Shown: positions 1 through 9,316, counted from the stretch's first letter. The stretch: 64,000 nt of DNA from Acidovorax benzenivorans (GCF_028680575.1 NZ_JAPCKI010000008.1:1-64000); one strand, 5' to 3'. Translations and numbers: made by a program. Notes: generated from the letters alone by a model not told the origin.

Positions 1-248
1 CGAACGACGCGGCGATCGTGCGGACGATCCTGGCACTGGCCAAGAGCCTGGACCTGGAGGTGGTGGCGGAGGGGGTGGAGACGACGGGGCAGTTATCGTT
101 CCTGAGGCTGCATGGGTGCGAGGGGTTTCAGGGGTATCTGTTTGGAAGGCCCGGACCCGTGGAATTGTTTGAGCGTGAGCATCTGCCAGGCCACTCGGCG
201 CTGCTGGGGCCCGCAGCACGGTCCTCGCAGCAGGAGCCGCAGCCATGA
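1..248 (+). CDS. EAL-domain protein, C-terminal fragment (5' end outside window)
   Basis: This is the 3' end of a c-di-GMP phosphodiesterase-type EAL domain whose start lies before the window. The reading frame begins with NDAAIVRTILALAKSLDL and contains VVAEGVETTGQL and GFQGYLFGRP, the terminal motifs of EAL domains. The same block recurs in the next gene (nt 2568-2715) with many residue and base differences, so the two are older tandem paralogues rather than a fresh duplication. A short Ser/Gln-rich tail follows the domain. The stop overlaps the start of the next gene (ATGA, 245-248), implying coupled translation. Whether the missing part has a GGDEF domain cannot be seen; it is likely, given the paralogue. 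Confidence 0.85.
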   Translation, partial: NDAAIVRTILALAKSLDLEVVAEGVETTGQLSFLRLHGCEGFQGYLFGRPGPVELFEREHLPGHSALLGPAARSSQQEPQP

Positions 249-2758
249 ACAGCGTGGGCATCCTGTGGGTGGACATCGATACCCAGCATGCGGCGGCTGC
301 GCGGCGGCTCATGGCGGAGCGTTACCCCGACTGGCGGGTGGTCAACAGCCCCACGCCCGAGACCGCCAAGGCCCCCCTGGCCAGCCAGGCCTGGGACGCT
401 GTGGTGCTGTGCCTCAAGCCCACCGACCAGGAGCTGCCCGGCCTGTTGGAGCTGTGTGCAGGTCGCCCGGTGTTGATGTGCATCGACGCGGCGCAAGAAG
501 CGCTGGCCGCGCGCGCCTTTCGCTGCGGGCTGGGCGACTATGTGCTGCGCGAGGCCGATGGCGCCGCGCATCTGAGCGAGCTGCTCAACCGCCTGGTGGC
601 GTTGGTCCAGGGCGCCAAGGGACAGGGCCAGCCCGTGCGCATGGTGGATGCCCGCATCTGGCAAGAGGCGCTGACCATGCTGCAGGAGCAGCGCTCGGCT
701 CTGCAGGCCACACTGGCCAGCATGAGCCAGGGCATCTTCAAGACTGGGCCCGACGGTCGCATCACCGTCTACAACGAGCGGGTGCTGGAGCTGCTGAACC
801 TGCCCGAGTCGCTGATGGCCGCGCGCCCCACGCTGGCCGATCTGACGCGGGTGCAGGCCGAGCGCGGCGACTTTGGCGCGGGCTACAGCCTGGTGGACCG
901 GCGCGGACATGACTACGTGGCCCGGGGGGCCGTGGCTGCCGCCCCGGCGCTGTACTGGCGCACCACGCGCGATGGCCGCACGTTCGAGGTGCGCACCACC
1001 ACGTTGGCCGACGGGAGCCTGGTGCGCACGTTTGCCGATGTGAGCGACTATGTGCGCGTGGAGAACGAACTGCGCGAGAGCGAGGCGCGCTTCCGGTCGC
1101 TGAGCGACCTGTCGTCCGACTGGTATTGGGAGCACGATGTCGAGGGCCGCTTTGTGCAACTGGCGGGTGACCTGAGCGTGAACGGCATCCCGCTGTCGGA
1201 CGTCATCGGGCGCACGCGCTGGGAGATCGGCGCTCTGAACATGACCGAGGCCGACTGGGCCGAGCACCGCGCCCTGCTGGCGGCGCACCAGCCGTTCCGT
1301 GACCTGGAGCTGCAGCGCCTGCGAGCGAATGGCAGCATGCACTGGATCTCGGTCAGCGGCGTGCCGGTGTTCGATGCCAACGGCGCCCTGCGCGGCTACC
1401 GGGGCGTGGGCCGCGACATCACCGAGCGCAAACAGGTCGAGAGCCAGATCGAGCGCCTGGCTTTTTATGACTCGCTGACCGGCCTGCCCAACCGCCGCTT
1501 GCTGGTGGACCGGCTGCAGCACGCCACGCTGGCGGTGGCACGCTCTGACACTCAGGGCGCGTTGTTGTTCATCGACCTCGACAACTTCAAGGACCTTAAC
1601 GACACCTTGGGCCACGACACCGGCGACCAACTGCTGCTGCAGGTGGCGCAGCGCCTGACAGGCTGCGTTCGGGAGTCCGACACCGTGGCCCGCTTTGGTG
1701 GCGACGAGTTTGTGGTGCTGGTGGAAGGCCTCAGCCCCGACCCCGCCCACGCGAGTGCCGAGGCTGCGCTGGTTGCCAGTCACATCGCTACCACGTTGGG
1801 TAAGCCCTATGCCCTGGGCGAAGCCAGTCACCACAGCACACCCAGCATAGGCATTGCGCTGTTTGGCCGGCAGACCGTGAGCGTGGACGAACTGCTCAAA
1901 CACGCCGACCTGGCCATGTACCAGGCCAAGGCGGCGGGACGCAACACCCAGCGGTTCTTTGACCCCGACATGCAGGCGGCCGTGAGCAACCGTTCGGCCC
2001 TGGAGGCCGACCTGCGTCGGGGCCTGCAAGAAAAGGAGCTGGTGCTGTACTACCAGCCCGTGGTGGACGGCAAAGGTCGGCTGCAGGGCGCCGAGGCCTT
2101 GGTGCGCTGGCGCCACCCACGCCGTGGCATGGTCTCACCCGCCGAGTTCATCCCGCTGGCGGAGCAGACCGGGCTCATCCTGCCCCTGGGCCAATGGGTG
2201 ATGGAAGCCGCGTGCGCACAGCTGGTGGCCTGGTCGCGCAGCTCGCTCACCCGGCAGTTCTTCCTGTCGGTGAATGTGAGCGTGCGGCAGTTCCGCCAAC
2301 CCGACTTTGTGGAGCAGGTGCTGGGCGTGCTGGATGCCACAGGCGCCAACCCCGAACGACTCAAGCTCGAACTCACCGAAAGCCTGCTGCTGGCCGATGT
2401 GGAGGACATCATCGTGCGCATGGAGCGCCTGCGCCGCTATGGCGTGGGTTTCTCGCTGGACGACTTTGGCACCGGCTATTCCAGCCTGAGCTACCTCAAG
2501 CGCCTGCCGCTCGACCAGCTCAAGATCGACCAGAGCTTTGTGCGTGACCTGCAGACCGACCCCAACGATGCGGCTATCGTGCGCACCATCCTGGCCCTGG
2601 CCGACAGCCTGGACCTGGCCGTGGTGGCCGAAGGCGTGGAGACCACAGGCCAGCTGGAGTTTTTGCAGCGCTACGGCTGCAAGGCCTTCCAGGGCTACCT
2701 GTTTGGCCGGCCCATGCCGGCCGAAGTGCTGGAGCGGGCGCTACGGCCTGCGTTATGA
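245..2758 (+). CDS. Pseudo-receiver/PAS/PAS/GGDEF/EAL c-di-GMP signalling protein
   Basis: An 837-residue cytoplasmic protein expected to make and/or degrade cyclic di-GMP. Residues 1-120 look like a receiver fold, but the strand that should carry the phospho-acceptor reads VVLCLKPTD with no Asp, so it is probably not phosphorylated. Two PAS-like regions follow (about 145-260 and 280-395; the second begins RFRSLSDLSSDWYWEHD). The cyclase domain has an intact GGDEF at 485-489, with an RESD inhibitory site five residues before it. The phosphodiesterase domain has EAL at 617-619, then DDFGTGYSSL, KIDQSFV and VVAEGVET. Both catalytic signatures are therefore intact and the net activity cannot be read from sequence. 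No transmembrane segment is seen. The start overlaps the previous stop (ATGA). Confidence 0.93.
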   Translation: MNSVGILWVDIDTQHAAAARRLMAERYPDWRVVNSPTPETAKAPLASQAWDAVVLCLKPTDQELPGLLELCAGRPVLMCIDAAQEALAARAFRCGLGDYVLREADGAAHLSELLNRLVALVQGAKGQGQPVRMVDARIWQEALTMLQEQRSALQATLASMSQGIFKTGPDGRITVYNERVLELLNLPESLMAARPTLADLTRVQAERGDFGAGYSLVDRRGHDYVARGAVAAAPALYWRTTRDGRTFEVRTTTLADGSLVRTFADVSDYVRVENELRESEARFRSLSDLSSDWYWEHDVEGRFVQLAGDLSVNGIPLSDVIGRTRWEIGALNMTEADWAEHRALLAAHQPFRDLELQRLRANGSMHWISVSGVPVFDANGALRGYRGVGRDITERKQVESQIERLAFYDSLTGLPNRRLLVDRLQHATLAVARSDTQGALLFIDLDNFKDLNDTLGHDTGDQLLLQVAQRLTGCVRESDTVARFGGDEFVVLVEGLSPDPAHASAEAALVASHIATTLGKPYALGEASHHSTPSIGIALFGRQTVSVDELLKHADLAMYQAKAAGRNTQRFFDPDMQAAVSNRSALEADLRRGLQEKELVLYYQPVVDGKGRLQGAEALVRWRHPRRGMVSPAEFIPLAEQTGLILPLGQWVMEAACAQLVAWSRSSLTRQFFLSVNVSVRQFRQPDFVEQVLGVLDATGANPERLKLELTESLLLADVEDIIVRMERLRRYGVGFSLDDFGTGYSSLSYLKRLPLDQLKIDQSFVRDLQTDPNDAAIVRTILALADSLDLAVVAEGVETTGQLEFLQRYGCKAFQGYLFGRPMPAEVLERALRPAL

Positions 2759-2795
2759 CAAACGCCCGCCAGCGCGTGCAGTTCACAATCACTCC

Positions 2796-4007
2796 ATGAA
2801 AAAACAGGTGTTGGTCGCCGGTGGCGGCATAGGCGGCTTGGCCGCGGCGTTGGGTGCATCGCGTGCGGGGTGGGATGTGCGGCTGTATGAGCGTGCTGCC
2901 GCGTTCAGCGAAGTAGGGGCGGGCGTGCAGATTGGGTCCAACGTGGTGCGCCGCCTGCAAGCCTGGGGCCTGCAGCAGCCGTTGCTGGCTGTGGCTGCGT
3001 TCCCCAGCCGCTTGCAGGTACGTAACGCCGTCAGCGGCCAGGAACTGGCCGTGCTGCCGCTGGGCCCCACGGCGGTGCAGCGCTATGGCGCGGCCTACGC
3101 CACCATTCATCGTGCAGACCTGCATGGCCTGCTCTTGGCCGCCGTGACCAAATACACAGACACGCAGTTGCATCTGGAGCACGCCATTGACGGATTCACC
3201 GATGCCGATGGTGTCGTGACGGTTCGCACCAGCCGGGGCAAGGCGGTAGAGGGCGATGCGCTCATCGGCGCCGATGGCCTGTGGAGCCGCACGCGCACCC
3301 AGTTGCTCGGTGCCGTGCCGCCCCGCGTGACAGGGCACCTGGCTTACCGAGCGCTGGTGCCGCAACATGCGCTGCCCGATGCACTGCGCACGGGCCAGGT
3401 CACCGCCTGGCTGGGCCCGCGCCTGCATGCCGTGCAGTACCCCGTGCGCCGGGGCGAGCTGCAGAACCTGGTGGTCATCGTGCAAGGCCCCGCGCCGCAC
3501 GATCTGGAGAACTGGGACCATGCCGCCAACGCTGCAGGCCTGGAGCATGCGCTGCAAGGCACCTGCACCGCACTGCAGGATGTTGTGCGCAGCGTGAGTG
3601 CTGTGGGCGGCGCTGGCTGGCGCCTGTGGCCCCTGTGCGACCGCCCCCCCGTGCGCAGCGCCGACGAGATGGCGCAAGGCCTGGTGGGCCTGCTGGGCGA
3701 TGCGGCCCACCCCATGCGGCCGTATCTGGCCCAGGGTGCGGGCATGGCGATTGAAGACGCGGCCGAGCTGCAGCGTGCGTTGGCCATGCACGACCTCGAC
3801 GTGCCGCTGCGCCTGCGCCGCTACGCGTTGAACCGCTGGCAACGCAACGCGCGGGTGCAGGCCAGGTCTACACGCAACGGGCGCATCTTCCACGCCACCG
3901 GGCCCGCGCGCTGGGGGCGCGACCTGTCGTTGCGCCTGCTGGGCGAGCGGGTGCTGGATGTGCCCTGGTTGTACCGGGGCGACGGCTCTAGCGCCAGTTC
4001 GTTGTGA
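2796..4007 (+). CDS. FAD-dependent aromatic-ring monooxygenase (salicylate hydroxylase-like)
   Basis: A 403-residue class A flavoprotein monooxygenase. The chosen ATG gives MKKQVLVAGGGIGGLAAAL, placing the GxGxxG dinucleotide fold at the N terminus as the family requires; the frame stays open further upstream but that part overlaps the preceding EAL gene. Later motifs are GADGLWSRTR (the DG motif) and GLLGDAAHPMRPYLAQGAG, the FAD-ribityl GD motif. Relatives hydroxylate aromatic acids such as salicylate or 3-hydroxybenzoate with NAD(P)H and O2. No ring-cleavage or other catabolic genes lie beside it, so the substrate is unknown. It begins 37 bases after the EAL gene and could be read through from it. 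Confidence 0.85.
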   Translation: MKKQVLVAGGGIGGLAAALGASRAGWDVRLYERAAAFSEVGAGVQIGSNVVRRLQAWGLQQPLLAVAAFPSRLQVRNAVSGQELAVLPLGPTAVQRYGAAYATIHRADLHGLLLAAVTKYTDTQLHLEHAIDGFTDADGVVTVRTSRGKAVEGDALIGADGLWSRTRTQLLGAVPPRVTGHLAYRALVPQHALPDALRTGQVTAWLGPRLHAVQYPVRRGELQNLVVIVQGPAPHDLENWDHAANAAGLEHALQGTCTALQDVVRSVSAVGGAGWRLWPLCDRPPVRSADEMAQGLVGLLGDAAHPMRPYLAQGAGMAIEDAAELQRALAMHDLDVPLRLRRYALNRWQRNARVQARSTRNGRIFHATGPARWGRDLSLRLLGERVLDVPWLYRGDGSSASSL

Positions 4008-4324
4008 TGGGGGGTGTGCGCGGGGCGTCCTGCGCATAAGCCGTTGGCGCATGCTCCACGCATGGGGCATCAACACGACCTCTGGGTTGTCAGTGCATTC
4101 CCTATCCGGGGCAACCCGTGAGCGGGTTTTGCAGGGTGAACTTTGCGCAGTGTGCCACGCTCTATCCCTGTGTGTGCAACGCCCTGAAAAGGTCCATCAT
4201 GACCTCACGAATTCGCTGTTCAAGCGCAGTTCGTGGTGCTACAAAGGGCCAAGCCGGTAGCGATAGCCAATGCAACACCGTGGTGCCACCTGAGCCCGTC
4301 AGGGGTGCTGTCACAGGAGGTCGT
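4008..4324. other. Intergenic region before prkA
   Basis: 317 bases between the monooxygenase and prkA. An imperfect hairpin with arms AACCCG and CGGGTT (4113-4128) is followed by only two more Ts, so at best it is a weak terminator for the upstream gene. The region should also contain the prkA promoter, but I see no convincing -35/-10 pair and no sigma-54 site with correct spacing. The frame of prkA stays open back to 4118, but that part lacks family similarity. A clear ribosome site (ACAGGAGG, about 4312-4319) precedes the prkA start. Confidence 0.5.
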
Positions 4325-6247
4325 ATGGATGCCATCAGCAACTTCGCCGCGCGCTATGCCCGTAGCCGCGAAGAGGAAATGTCGATCGACGAGTACCTCG
4401 CCGAGTGCAAACGTGATCCCATGGCCTACGCCACGTCGGCCCAGCGCATGCTGGCCGCCATTGGCGAGCCCGAGATGGTGGACACGCGCAACGACCCGCG
4501 CCTGTCGCGGCTCTTTGCCAACAAGGTCATCAAGCGCTACCCCGCGTTCACCGAGTTCTATGGCATGGAGGAGTCCATCGAACAGGTGGTGAGCTTCTTC
4601 CGCCACGCCGCGCAGGGGCTGGAGGAGCGCAAACAGATCCTCTACCTGCTGGGCCCCGTGGGGGGCGGCAAGAGTTCGATCGCGGAGCGCCTCAAGGCCC
4701 TGATGCAGAAGGTGCCGTTTTATGCGCTCAAGGGCTCGCCGGTGAACGAGTCGCCGCTGGGCCTGTTCGATGCGCAGGAGGACGGCCCGGTGTTGGAAGA
4801 TCAGTTTGGCATTCCGCGCCGTTACCTGCAACGTGTGCTGTCGCCGTGGGCGGTGAAACGGCTGGAAGAGTATGGCGGTGACATCCGCCAGTTCCGCGTG
4901 GTCAAGCGCTACCCCAGCGTGCTCAAGCAGGTGGGCATTGCCAAGACCGAGCCGGGCGATGAGAACAACCAGGACATCTCCAGCCTGGTGGGCAAAGTGG
5001 ACATCCGCAAGCTCGAAACCTTTGCCCAGGACGACACCGATGCCTACAGCTACAGCGGCGGCCTGTGCCTGGCCAACCAGGGCTTGCTCGAATTCGTGGA
5101 AATGTTCAAGGCACCCATCAAGGTGCTGCACCCGCTGCTGACAGCCACGCAGGAGGGCAACTACAAGGGCACGGAGGGCTTTGGCGCCATCCCGTTCGAC
5201 GGCGTGGTGCTGGCCCACAGCAACGAGAGCGAGTGGAAGGCGTTTCGCAACAACAAGAACAACGAGGCCTTCCTGGACCGCATCTACATCGTCAAGGTGC
5301 CGTACTGCCTGCGCGTGAGCGAGGAGACCCGCATCTACGAGAAACTCATCCGCGAATCGTCTCTGGGCAACGCCGTGTGCGCACCCGGCACGCTCAAGAT
5401 GATGGCGCAGTTCGCCATCCTCACGCGGCTGAAGGAGCCCGAGAACTCCAGCATCTTCAGCAAGATGCAGGTGTATGACGGCGAGAGCCTGAAAGACACC
5501 GACCCGCGCGCCAAGAGCTACCAGGAGTACCGCGACTACGCGGGTGTGGACGAGGGCATGACGGGCGTCTCCACCCGTTTTGCGTTCAAGATTTTGTCCA
5601 AGGTGTTCAACTTCGACAGCGCCGAGGTGGCCGCCAACCCCGTGCACCTGATGTACGTGCTGGAGCAGCAGATCGAGCGCGAGCAGTTTCCTGCCGAGCT
5701 GGAGACCAAGTACACCAGCTACATCAAGGAATACCTCTCGCCGCGCTATGCCGAGTTCATCGGCAAGGAGATCCAGACCGCTTACCTGGAGAGCTACAGC
5801 GAGTACGGCCAGAACATCTTCGACCGCTATGTGACGTATGCGGACTACTGGATCCAGGACAACGAGTACCGCGACACCGACACCGGTGAGGTGTTCGACC
5901 GGGGTGCGCTCAACGCCGAGCTGGAGAAGATCGAGAAGCCCGCAGGCATTGCCAACCCCAAGGATTTCCGCAACGAGATCGTCAACTTCGTGCTGCGCGC
6001 GCGCGCCAACAACCAGGGCCAGAACCCCAGCTGGACCAGCTACGAAAAGCTGCGCCTGGTGATCGAGAAGAAGATGTTCTCCAACACCGAAGAATTGCTG
6101 CCGGTGATCAGCTTCAACGCCAAGGCCAGCGCCGAAGAGGCGCGCAAGCACGAGGACTTTGTCACCCGCATGGTGAACAAGGGCTACACCTCCAAGCAGG
6201 TGCGGCTGTTGTGTGAGTGGTACCTGCGGGTGCGCAAGAGCAGCTGA
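4325..6247 (+). CDS. prkA: PrkA family serine kinase / AAA protein
   Basis: A 640-residue protein that lines up with E. coli YeaG/PrkA over its whole length. Landmarks are RLSRLFANKVIKRYPAF, the P-loop GPVGGGKSS (from residue 110), AKTEPGDENNQDISSLVGKV, VLHPLLTATQEGNY and the very conserved end EWYLRVRKSS. The ATG at 4325 is chosen because it has a strong AGGAGG and gives MDAISNFAARYARSREEE, matching the family start. PrkA proteins have an AAA-type N-terminal half and a kinase-like C-terminal half; they were described as Ser/Thr kinases, and protease-type activity has also been proposed. In enterobacteria the gene is co-transcribed with yeaH and induced in stationary phase or nitrogen stress. 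Here yeaH and a spoVR-type gene follow directly. Confidence 0.97.
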   Translation: MDAISNFAARYARSREEEMSIDEYLAECKRDPMAYATSAQRMLAAIGEPEMVDTRNDPRLSRLFANKVIKRYPAFTEFYGMEESIEQVVSFFRHAAQGLEERKQILYLLGPVGGGKSSIAERLKALMQKVPFYALKGSPVNESPLGLFDAQEDGPVLEDQFGIPRRYLQRVLSPWAVKRLEEYGGDIRQFRVVKRYPSVLKQVGIAKTEPGDENNQDISSLVGKVDIRKLETFAQDDTDAYSYSGGLCLANQGLLEFVEMFKAPIKVLHPLLTATQEGNYKGTEGFGAIPFDGVVLAHSNESEWKAFRNNKNNEAFLDRIYIVKVPYCLRVSEETRIYEKLIRESSLGNAVCAPGTLKMMAQFAILTRLKEPENSSIFSKMQVYDGESLKDTDPRAKSYQEYRDYAGVDEGMTGVSTRFAFKILSKVFNFDSAEVAANPVHLMYVLEQQIEREQFPAELETKYTSYIKEYLSPRYAEFIGKEIQTAYLESYSEYGQNIFDRYVTYADYWIQDNEYRDTDTGEVFDRGALNAELEKIEKPAGIANPKDFRNEIVNFVLRARANNQGQNPSWTSYEKLRLVIEKKMFSNTEELLPVISFNAKASAEEARKHEDFVTRMVNKGYTSKQVRLLCEWYLRVRKSS

Positions 6248-6321
6248 TCGCTGTTGATCGCTCTGGAAGGTTTTGCCAGCGCGTCCCGCCGGGGCGCTGG
6301 CCTATGCAGGGGAGCAAGGGG

Positions 6322-7590
6322 ATGGCACTGCAAATCATCGACCGCAGGCTCGCAGGCAAGAACAAATCTGTGGGCAACCGCGAACGCTTTGTCCGCCGCT
6401 TCAAGGAGCAGATTGCGGAGAGTGTGCGCCGTGCGGTCTCGCAGCGTGGCATTCGCGACATGGAGCAGGGCGAGAGCATCACCATCCCACGCAAGGACAT
6501 CAGCGAGCCTGTGTTCCACCATGGCCAGGGCGGCATCCGCGACACCGTGCACCCCGGCAATGCAGAGCATGTGCGCGGCGACCGCATTGAGCGGCCCCAG
6601 GGCGGGGCGGGCGGGCGCGGCTCGCAGGCCAGTGACAGCGGCGAGGGCGAGGACGACTTCACCTTCACGCTGACCAAGGAAGAGTTCATGCAGCTCTTTT
6701 TTGAAGACCTGGCGCTGCCGCACCTGCTGCGCACCCACATTGGCGAGAACCCACAGTGGAAGTCGCGCCGCGCGGGCTACAGCCAGGACGGCATCCCCAA
6801 CAACCTGGCCGTGCTGCGCACCATGCGTGGGGCGCTGGGGCGGCGCATTGCGCTGGGCAAGTCGGCACACCGCGAGCTGTTGGCGCTGCAGGCCGAGCTG
6901 GACGCCCTGCTGGCGCAGGACGACGGCACCAGCGAGGCGGTGGCCGAGCTGCAGCACCGCATCGACGTGCTCAAGGAGCGCGTGGGCCGGATTCCGTACC
7001 TCGACCCCATCGACCTGCGTTTTCGGGCCCGCGTTCAGGTGCCCGTGCCCAACAGCCAGGCGGTGATGTTCTGCCTGATGGATGTTTCGGGCTCCATGGA
7101 CGAGGCGCGCAAGGACCTGGCCAAGCGCTTTTTCATCCTGCTGTACCTGTTTCTCACGCGGCACTACGAGAAGATCGACATCGTCTTCATCCGCCACCAC
7201 ACCCAGGCGGCCGAGGTGAGCGAGGAGCAGTTCTTCCACTCCACCGAAAGCGGTGGCACGGTGGTGAGCAGCGCGCTGGTGCTGCTCGACCAGATCATCC
7301 GTGCGCGCTACCCGCAAGGCGACTGGAACATCTACGTCGCCCAGGCCAGCGACGGCGACAACTTCACCAACGACAGCGGCAACTGCCGCGACCTGCTGGT
7401 AGACCGCATCCTGCCGCTGGTGCGCTACTTTGCCTATGTGCAGGTGGCCGAGGAGGAGCAGAACCTGTGGGACGAGTACAGCCAGTTGTTGCCGCTGTTC
7501 TCCCACTTTGCGATGCGCAAGGTCTCCGAGCCGGGCGACATCTATCCCGTGTTCCGCGACCTCTTCAAGAAAGAGGGGGTGCCCGCATGA
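6322..7590 (+). CDS. yeaH: YeaH/YhbH family (DUF444) von Willebrand A-like protein
   Basis: A 422-residue DUF444 protein. It starts MALQIIDRRLAGKNKSVGN, the typical family N terminus, so the ATG at 6322 (preceded by GGGGAGCAAGGGG) is preferred over upstream in-frame starts. The C-terminal half carries a von Willebrand A-like fold with the metal-site motif DVSGSMDE (D at residue 254). The acidic/Gly-rich stretch around residues 90-112 is a low-complexity linker. The molecular function is unknown; it is consistently linked to PrkA. It lies 74 bases after prkA, and its stop overlaps the next start (ATGA), so the three genes form one operon. Confidence 0.94.
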   Translation: MALQIIDRRLAGKNKSVGNRERFVRRFKEQIAESVRRAVSQRGIRDMEQGESITIPRKDISEPVFHHGQGGIRDTVHPGNAEHVRGDRIERPQGGAGGRGSQASDSGEGEDDFTFTLTKEEFMQLFFEDLALPHLLRTHIGENPQWKSRRAGYSQDGIPNNLAVLRTMRGALGRRIALGKSAHRELLALQAELDALLAQDDGTSEAVAELQHRIDVLKERVGRIPYLDPIDLRFRARVQVPVPNSQAVMFCLMDVSGSMDEARKDLAKRFFILLYLFLTRHYEKIDIVFIRHHTQAAEVSEEQFFHSTESGGTVVSSALVLLDQIIRARYPQGDWNIYVAQASDGDNFTNDSGNCRDLLVDRILPLVRYFAYVQVAEEEQNLWDEYSQLLPLFSHFAMRKVSEPGDIYPVFRDLFKKEGVPA

Positions 7591-9218
7591 ACAACGTTGT
7601 GCAGTACCCGGTGCTGGAGCGCCGCATCACCGACAACCCCTGGAAAGCCGCCGCCGTGGGCGAGCGTCGCCATCGCGCCGTGCCCGGCCAGCCCTTGCCC
7701 GCCGGGGAACGACCCGCCGAGCCGTTGCCCGACCCGAGCGACTGGACGTTCGAGCTGATCGAGCGCTACCACGCGGCCATTGCTGCCGCGGCCGAGCGCT
7801 TTGGCCTGGATACCTACCCCAACCAGCTGGAGATCATCACCGCCGAGCAGATGATGGATGCCTACTCCAGCGTCGGCATGCCGGTGAACTACCGGCACTG
7901 GAGCTACGGCAAGGAGTTTCTGGCCACCGAGCGGCGCTACCGGCGCGGGCATATGGGGTTGGCGTATGAGATCGTCATCAACTCCAACCCCTGCATCAGC
8001 TACCTGATGGAGGAGAACACCACCGCCATGCAGGCCCTGGTGATTGCCCATGCCGCCTATGGGCACAACAGCTTCTTCAAGGGCAACTACCTGTTTCGCA
8101 TGTGGACGGATGCGTCCAGCATCATCGACTACCTGGTGTATGCCAAGGACTACGTGGCCCAGTGCGAAGAGCGCTACGGCATGGCTGAGGTGGAGCGGCT
8201 CATGGATTCGTGCCACGCGCTGGCCAACTTTGGAGTGGACCGCTACCGCCGCCCCTCCAAGAAGAACCTGGCGCGCGAGCGCCTGGAGCGCGCGCAGCGC
8301 GAGGCCTATGCCCAGCAGCAGGTGAACGAGCTGTGGCGCACCCTGCCCATGCGTCCCGGCAAGGACGATGCGGCGCAGGAGCACAACCGCTTTCCGCAGG
8401 AGCCGCAAGAGAACATCCTGTACTTCATCGAAAAAAACGCGCCCCTGCTGGAGCCTTGGCAGCGCGAGATCGTTCGCATCGTGCGCAAGATCGCGCAGTA
8501 TTTCTACCCCCAGCGCCAGACCCAGGTGATGAACGAAGGCTGGGCCACGTTCTGGCACTACACGCTGCTCAACACCCTGTACGACGAGGGCTACCTGAGC
8601 GATGGCGTGATGATCGAATGGCTGGGCTCGCACACCAACGTCGTCTACCAGCCGCCCGTGGGGCACCGTGCCTACAGTGGCATCAACCCCTATGCGCTGG
8701 GTTTTGCCATGTACCGCGACATCCAGCGCATCTGCCAGTACCCCACGCCCGAAGACCGGCACTGGTTCCCCGACATCGCAGGCACCCCCTGGCTGCCCGC
8801 GCTGGACCATGCCATGCGCAACTTCAAGGACGAGAGCTTCATCGGCCAGTACCTCAGCCCGCACCTGATGCGCGAGATGCGCCTGTTTGCGCTGCACGAC
8901 GACGCCAACGAGCGTGAGCTGTTGGTCAGCGAGATCCACGACGAGAACGGCTACCGCAACCTGCGCCAGATGCTGTCGCAGCAGTACGACCTGGGCACGC
9001 GCGAGCCCAACATCCAGGTGTGGAACGTGAACCTGCGCGGCGACCGCAGCCTGACCCTGCGCCACACCCAGTACCAGGGCCGCCCTCTGGCCGACGACAC
9101 GCAGGAAGTGCTGCGGCATGTGGCGCGCCTGTGGGGCTTTGGGGTGCAGATCGAGAGTGTGGACGCCGACGGCAACCACCCGGTGCTGTTGCACCAGGTG
9201 CCTGCTTCAGTCACCTGA
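7587..9218 (+). CDS. ycgB: SpoVR family protein (YcgB-like)
   Basis: A 543-residue SpoVR-family cytoplasmic protein. Recognisable blocks are DTYPNQLEIITAEQMMDAYS, GMPVNYRHWSYGKEF, GLAYEIVINSNPCISYLMEE, HAAYGHNSFFKGNYLF and NEGWATFWHYTLLN, all characteristic of the family. Length is close to E. coli YcgB. Named for a Bacillus spore-cortex gene, the family is widespread in non-sporulating proteobacteria and its biochemical role is unknown. It often sits in one operon with prkA and yeaH, as here (ATGA overlap at 7587-7590). Residues 20-50 are Pro/Arg-rich and poorly conserved. A GC-rich hairpin (arms 9223-9229 and 9238-9244) follows the stop but has no adjacent T tract. Confidence 0.95.
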   Translation: MNNVVQYPVLERRITDNPWKAAAVGERRHRAVPGQPLPAGERPAEPLPDPSDWTFELIERYHAAIAAAAERFGLDTYPNQLEIITAEQMMDAYSSVGMPVNYRHWSYGKEFLATERRYRRGHMGLAYEIVINSNPCISYLMEENTTAMQALVIAHAAYGHNSFFKGNYLFRMWTDASSIIDYLVYAKDYVAQCEERYGMAEVERLMDSCHALANFGVDRYRRPSKKNLARERLERAQREAYAQQQVNELWRTLPMRPGKDDAAQEHNRFPQEPQENILYFIEKNAPLLEPWQREIVRIVRKIAQYFYPQRQTQVMNEGWATFWHYTLLNTLYDEGYLSDGVMIEWLGSHTNVVYQPPVGHRAYSGINPYALGFAMYRDIQRICQYPTPEDRHWFPDIAGTPWLPALDHAMRNFKDESFIGQYLSPHLMREMRLFALHDDANERELLVSEIHDENGYRNLRQMLSQQYDLGTREPNIQVWNVNLRGDRSLTLRHTQYQGRPLADDTQEVLRHVARLWGFGVQIESVDADGNHPVLLHQVPASVT

Positions 9219-9265
9219 CCCGGCTGCGCTGGCGCCTGCGCAGCGGGCGAAGAATGGCTGCTCTG

Positions 9266-9316
9266 TTTTTGATAGCTGCTGGCGCATGATGCACTAGCGC
9301 TACCGCCCGATTGGGC
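9266..9316 (+). repeat. Intergenic repeat family 1, copy a
   Basis: Reads TTTTTGATAGCTGCTGGCGC then ATGATGCACTAGCGCTA. It shares the core TTTGATAGCTGCTGGCGC with the copy at 14946 and the TAGCGCT turn with the others. It lies in the gap between the convergent ycgB and merR ends. Function unknown; a degenerate REP-like element is the best description. Confidence 0.7.

Noticed and set aside
128-2116. Long minus-strand open frame opposite the GGDEF/EAL gene
   Set aside because: Low-complexity Gln/His/Arg/Ala-rich translation without domains; a shadow of high-GC coding. The same applies to long frames opposite prkA (4220-6151), ycgB (7542-9194) and murJ (33220-35112).
4135-4165. Sigma-54-like TGGCAC on the minus strand before prkA
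   Set aside because: The GG-to-GC spacing is wrong and the orientation is away from prkA.
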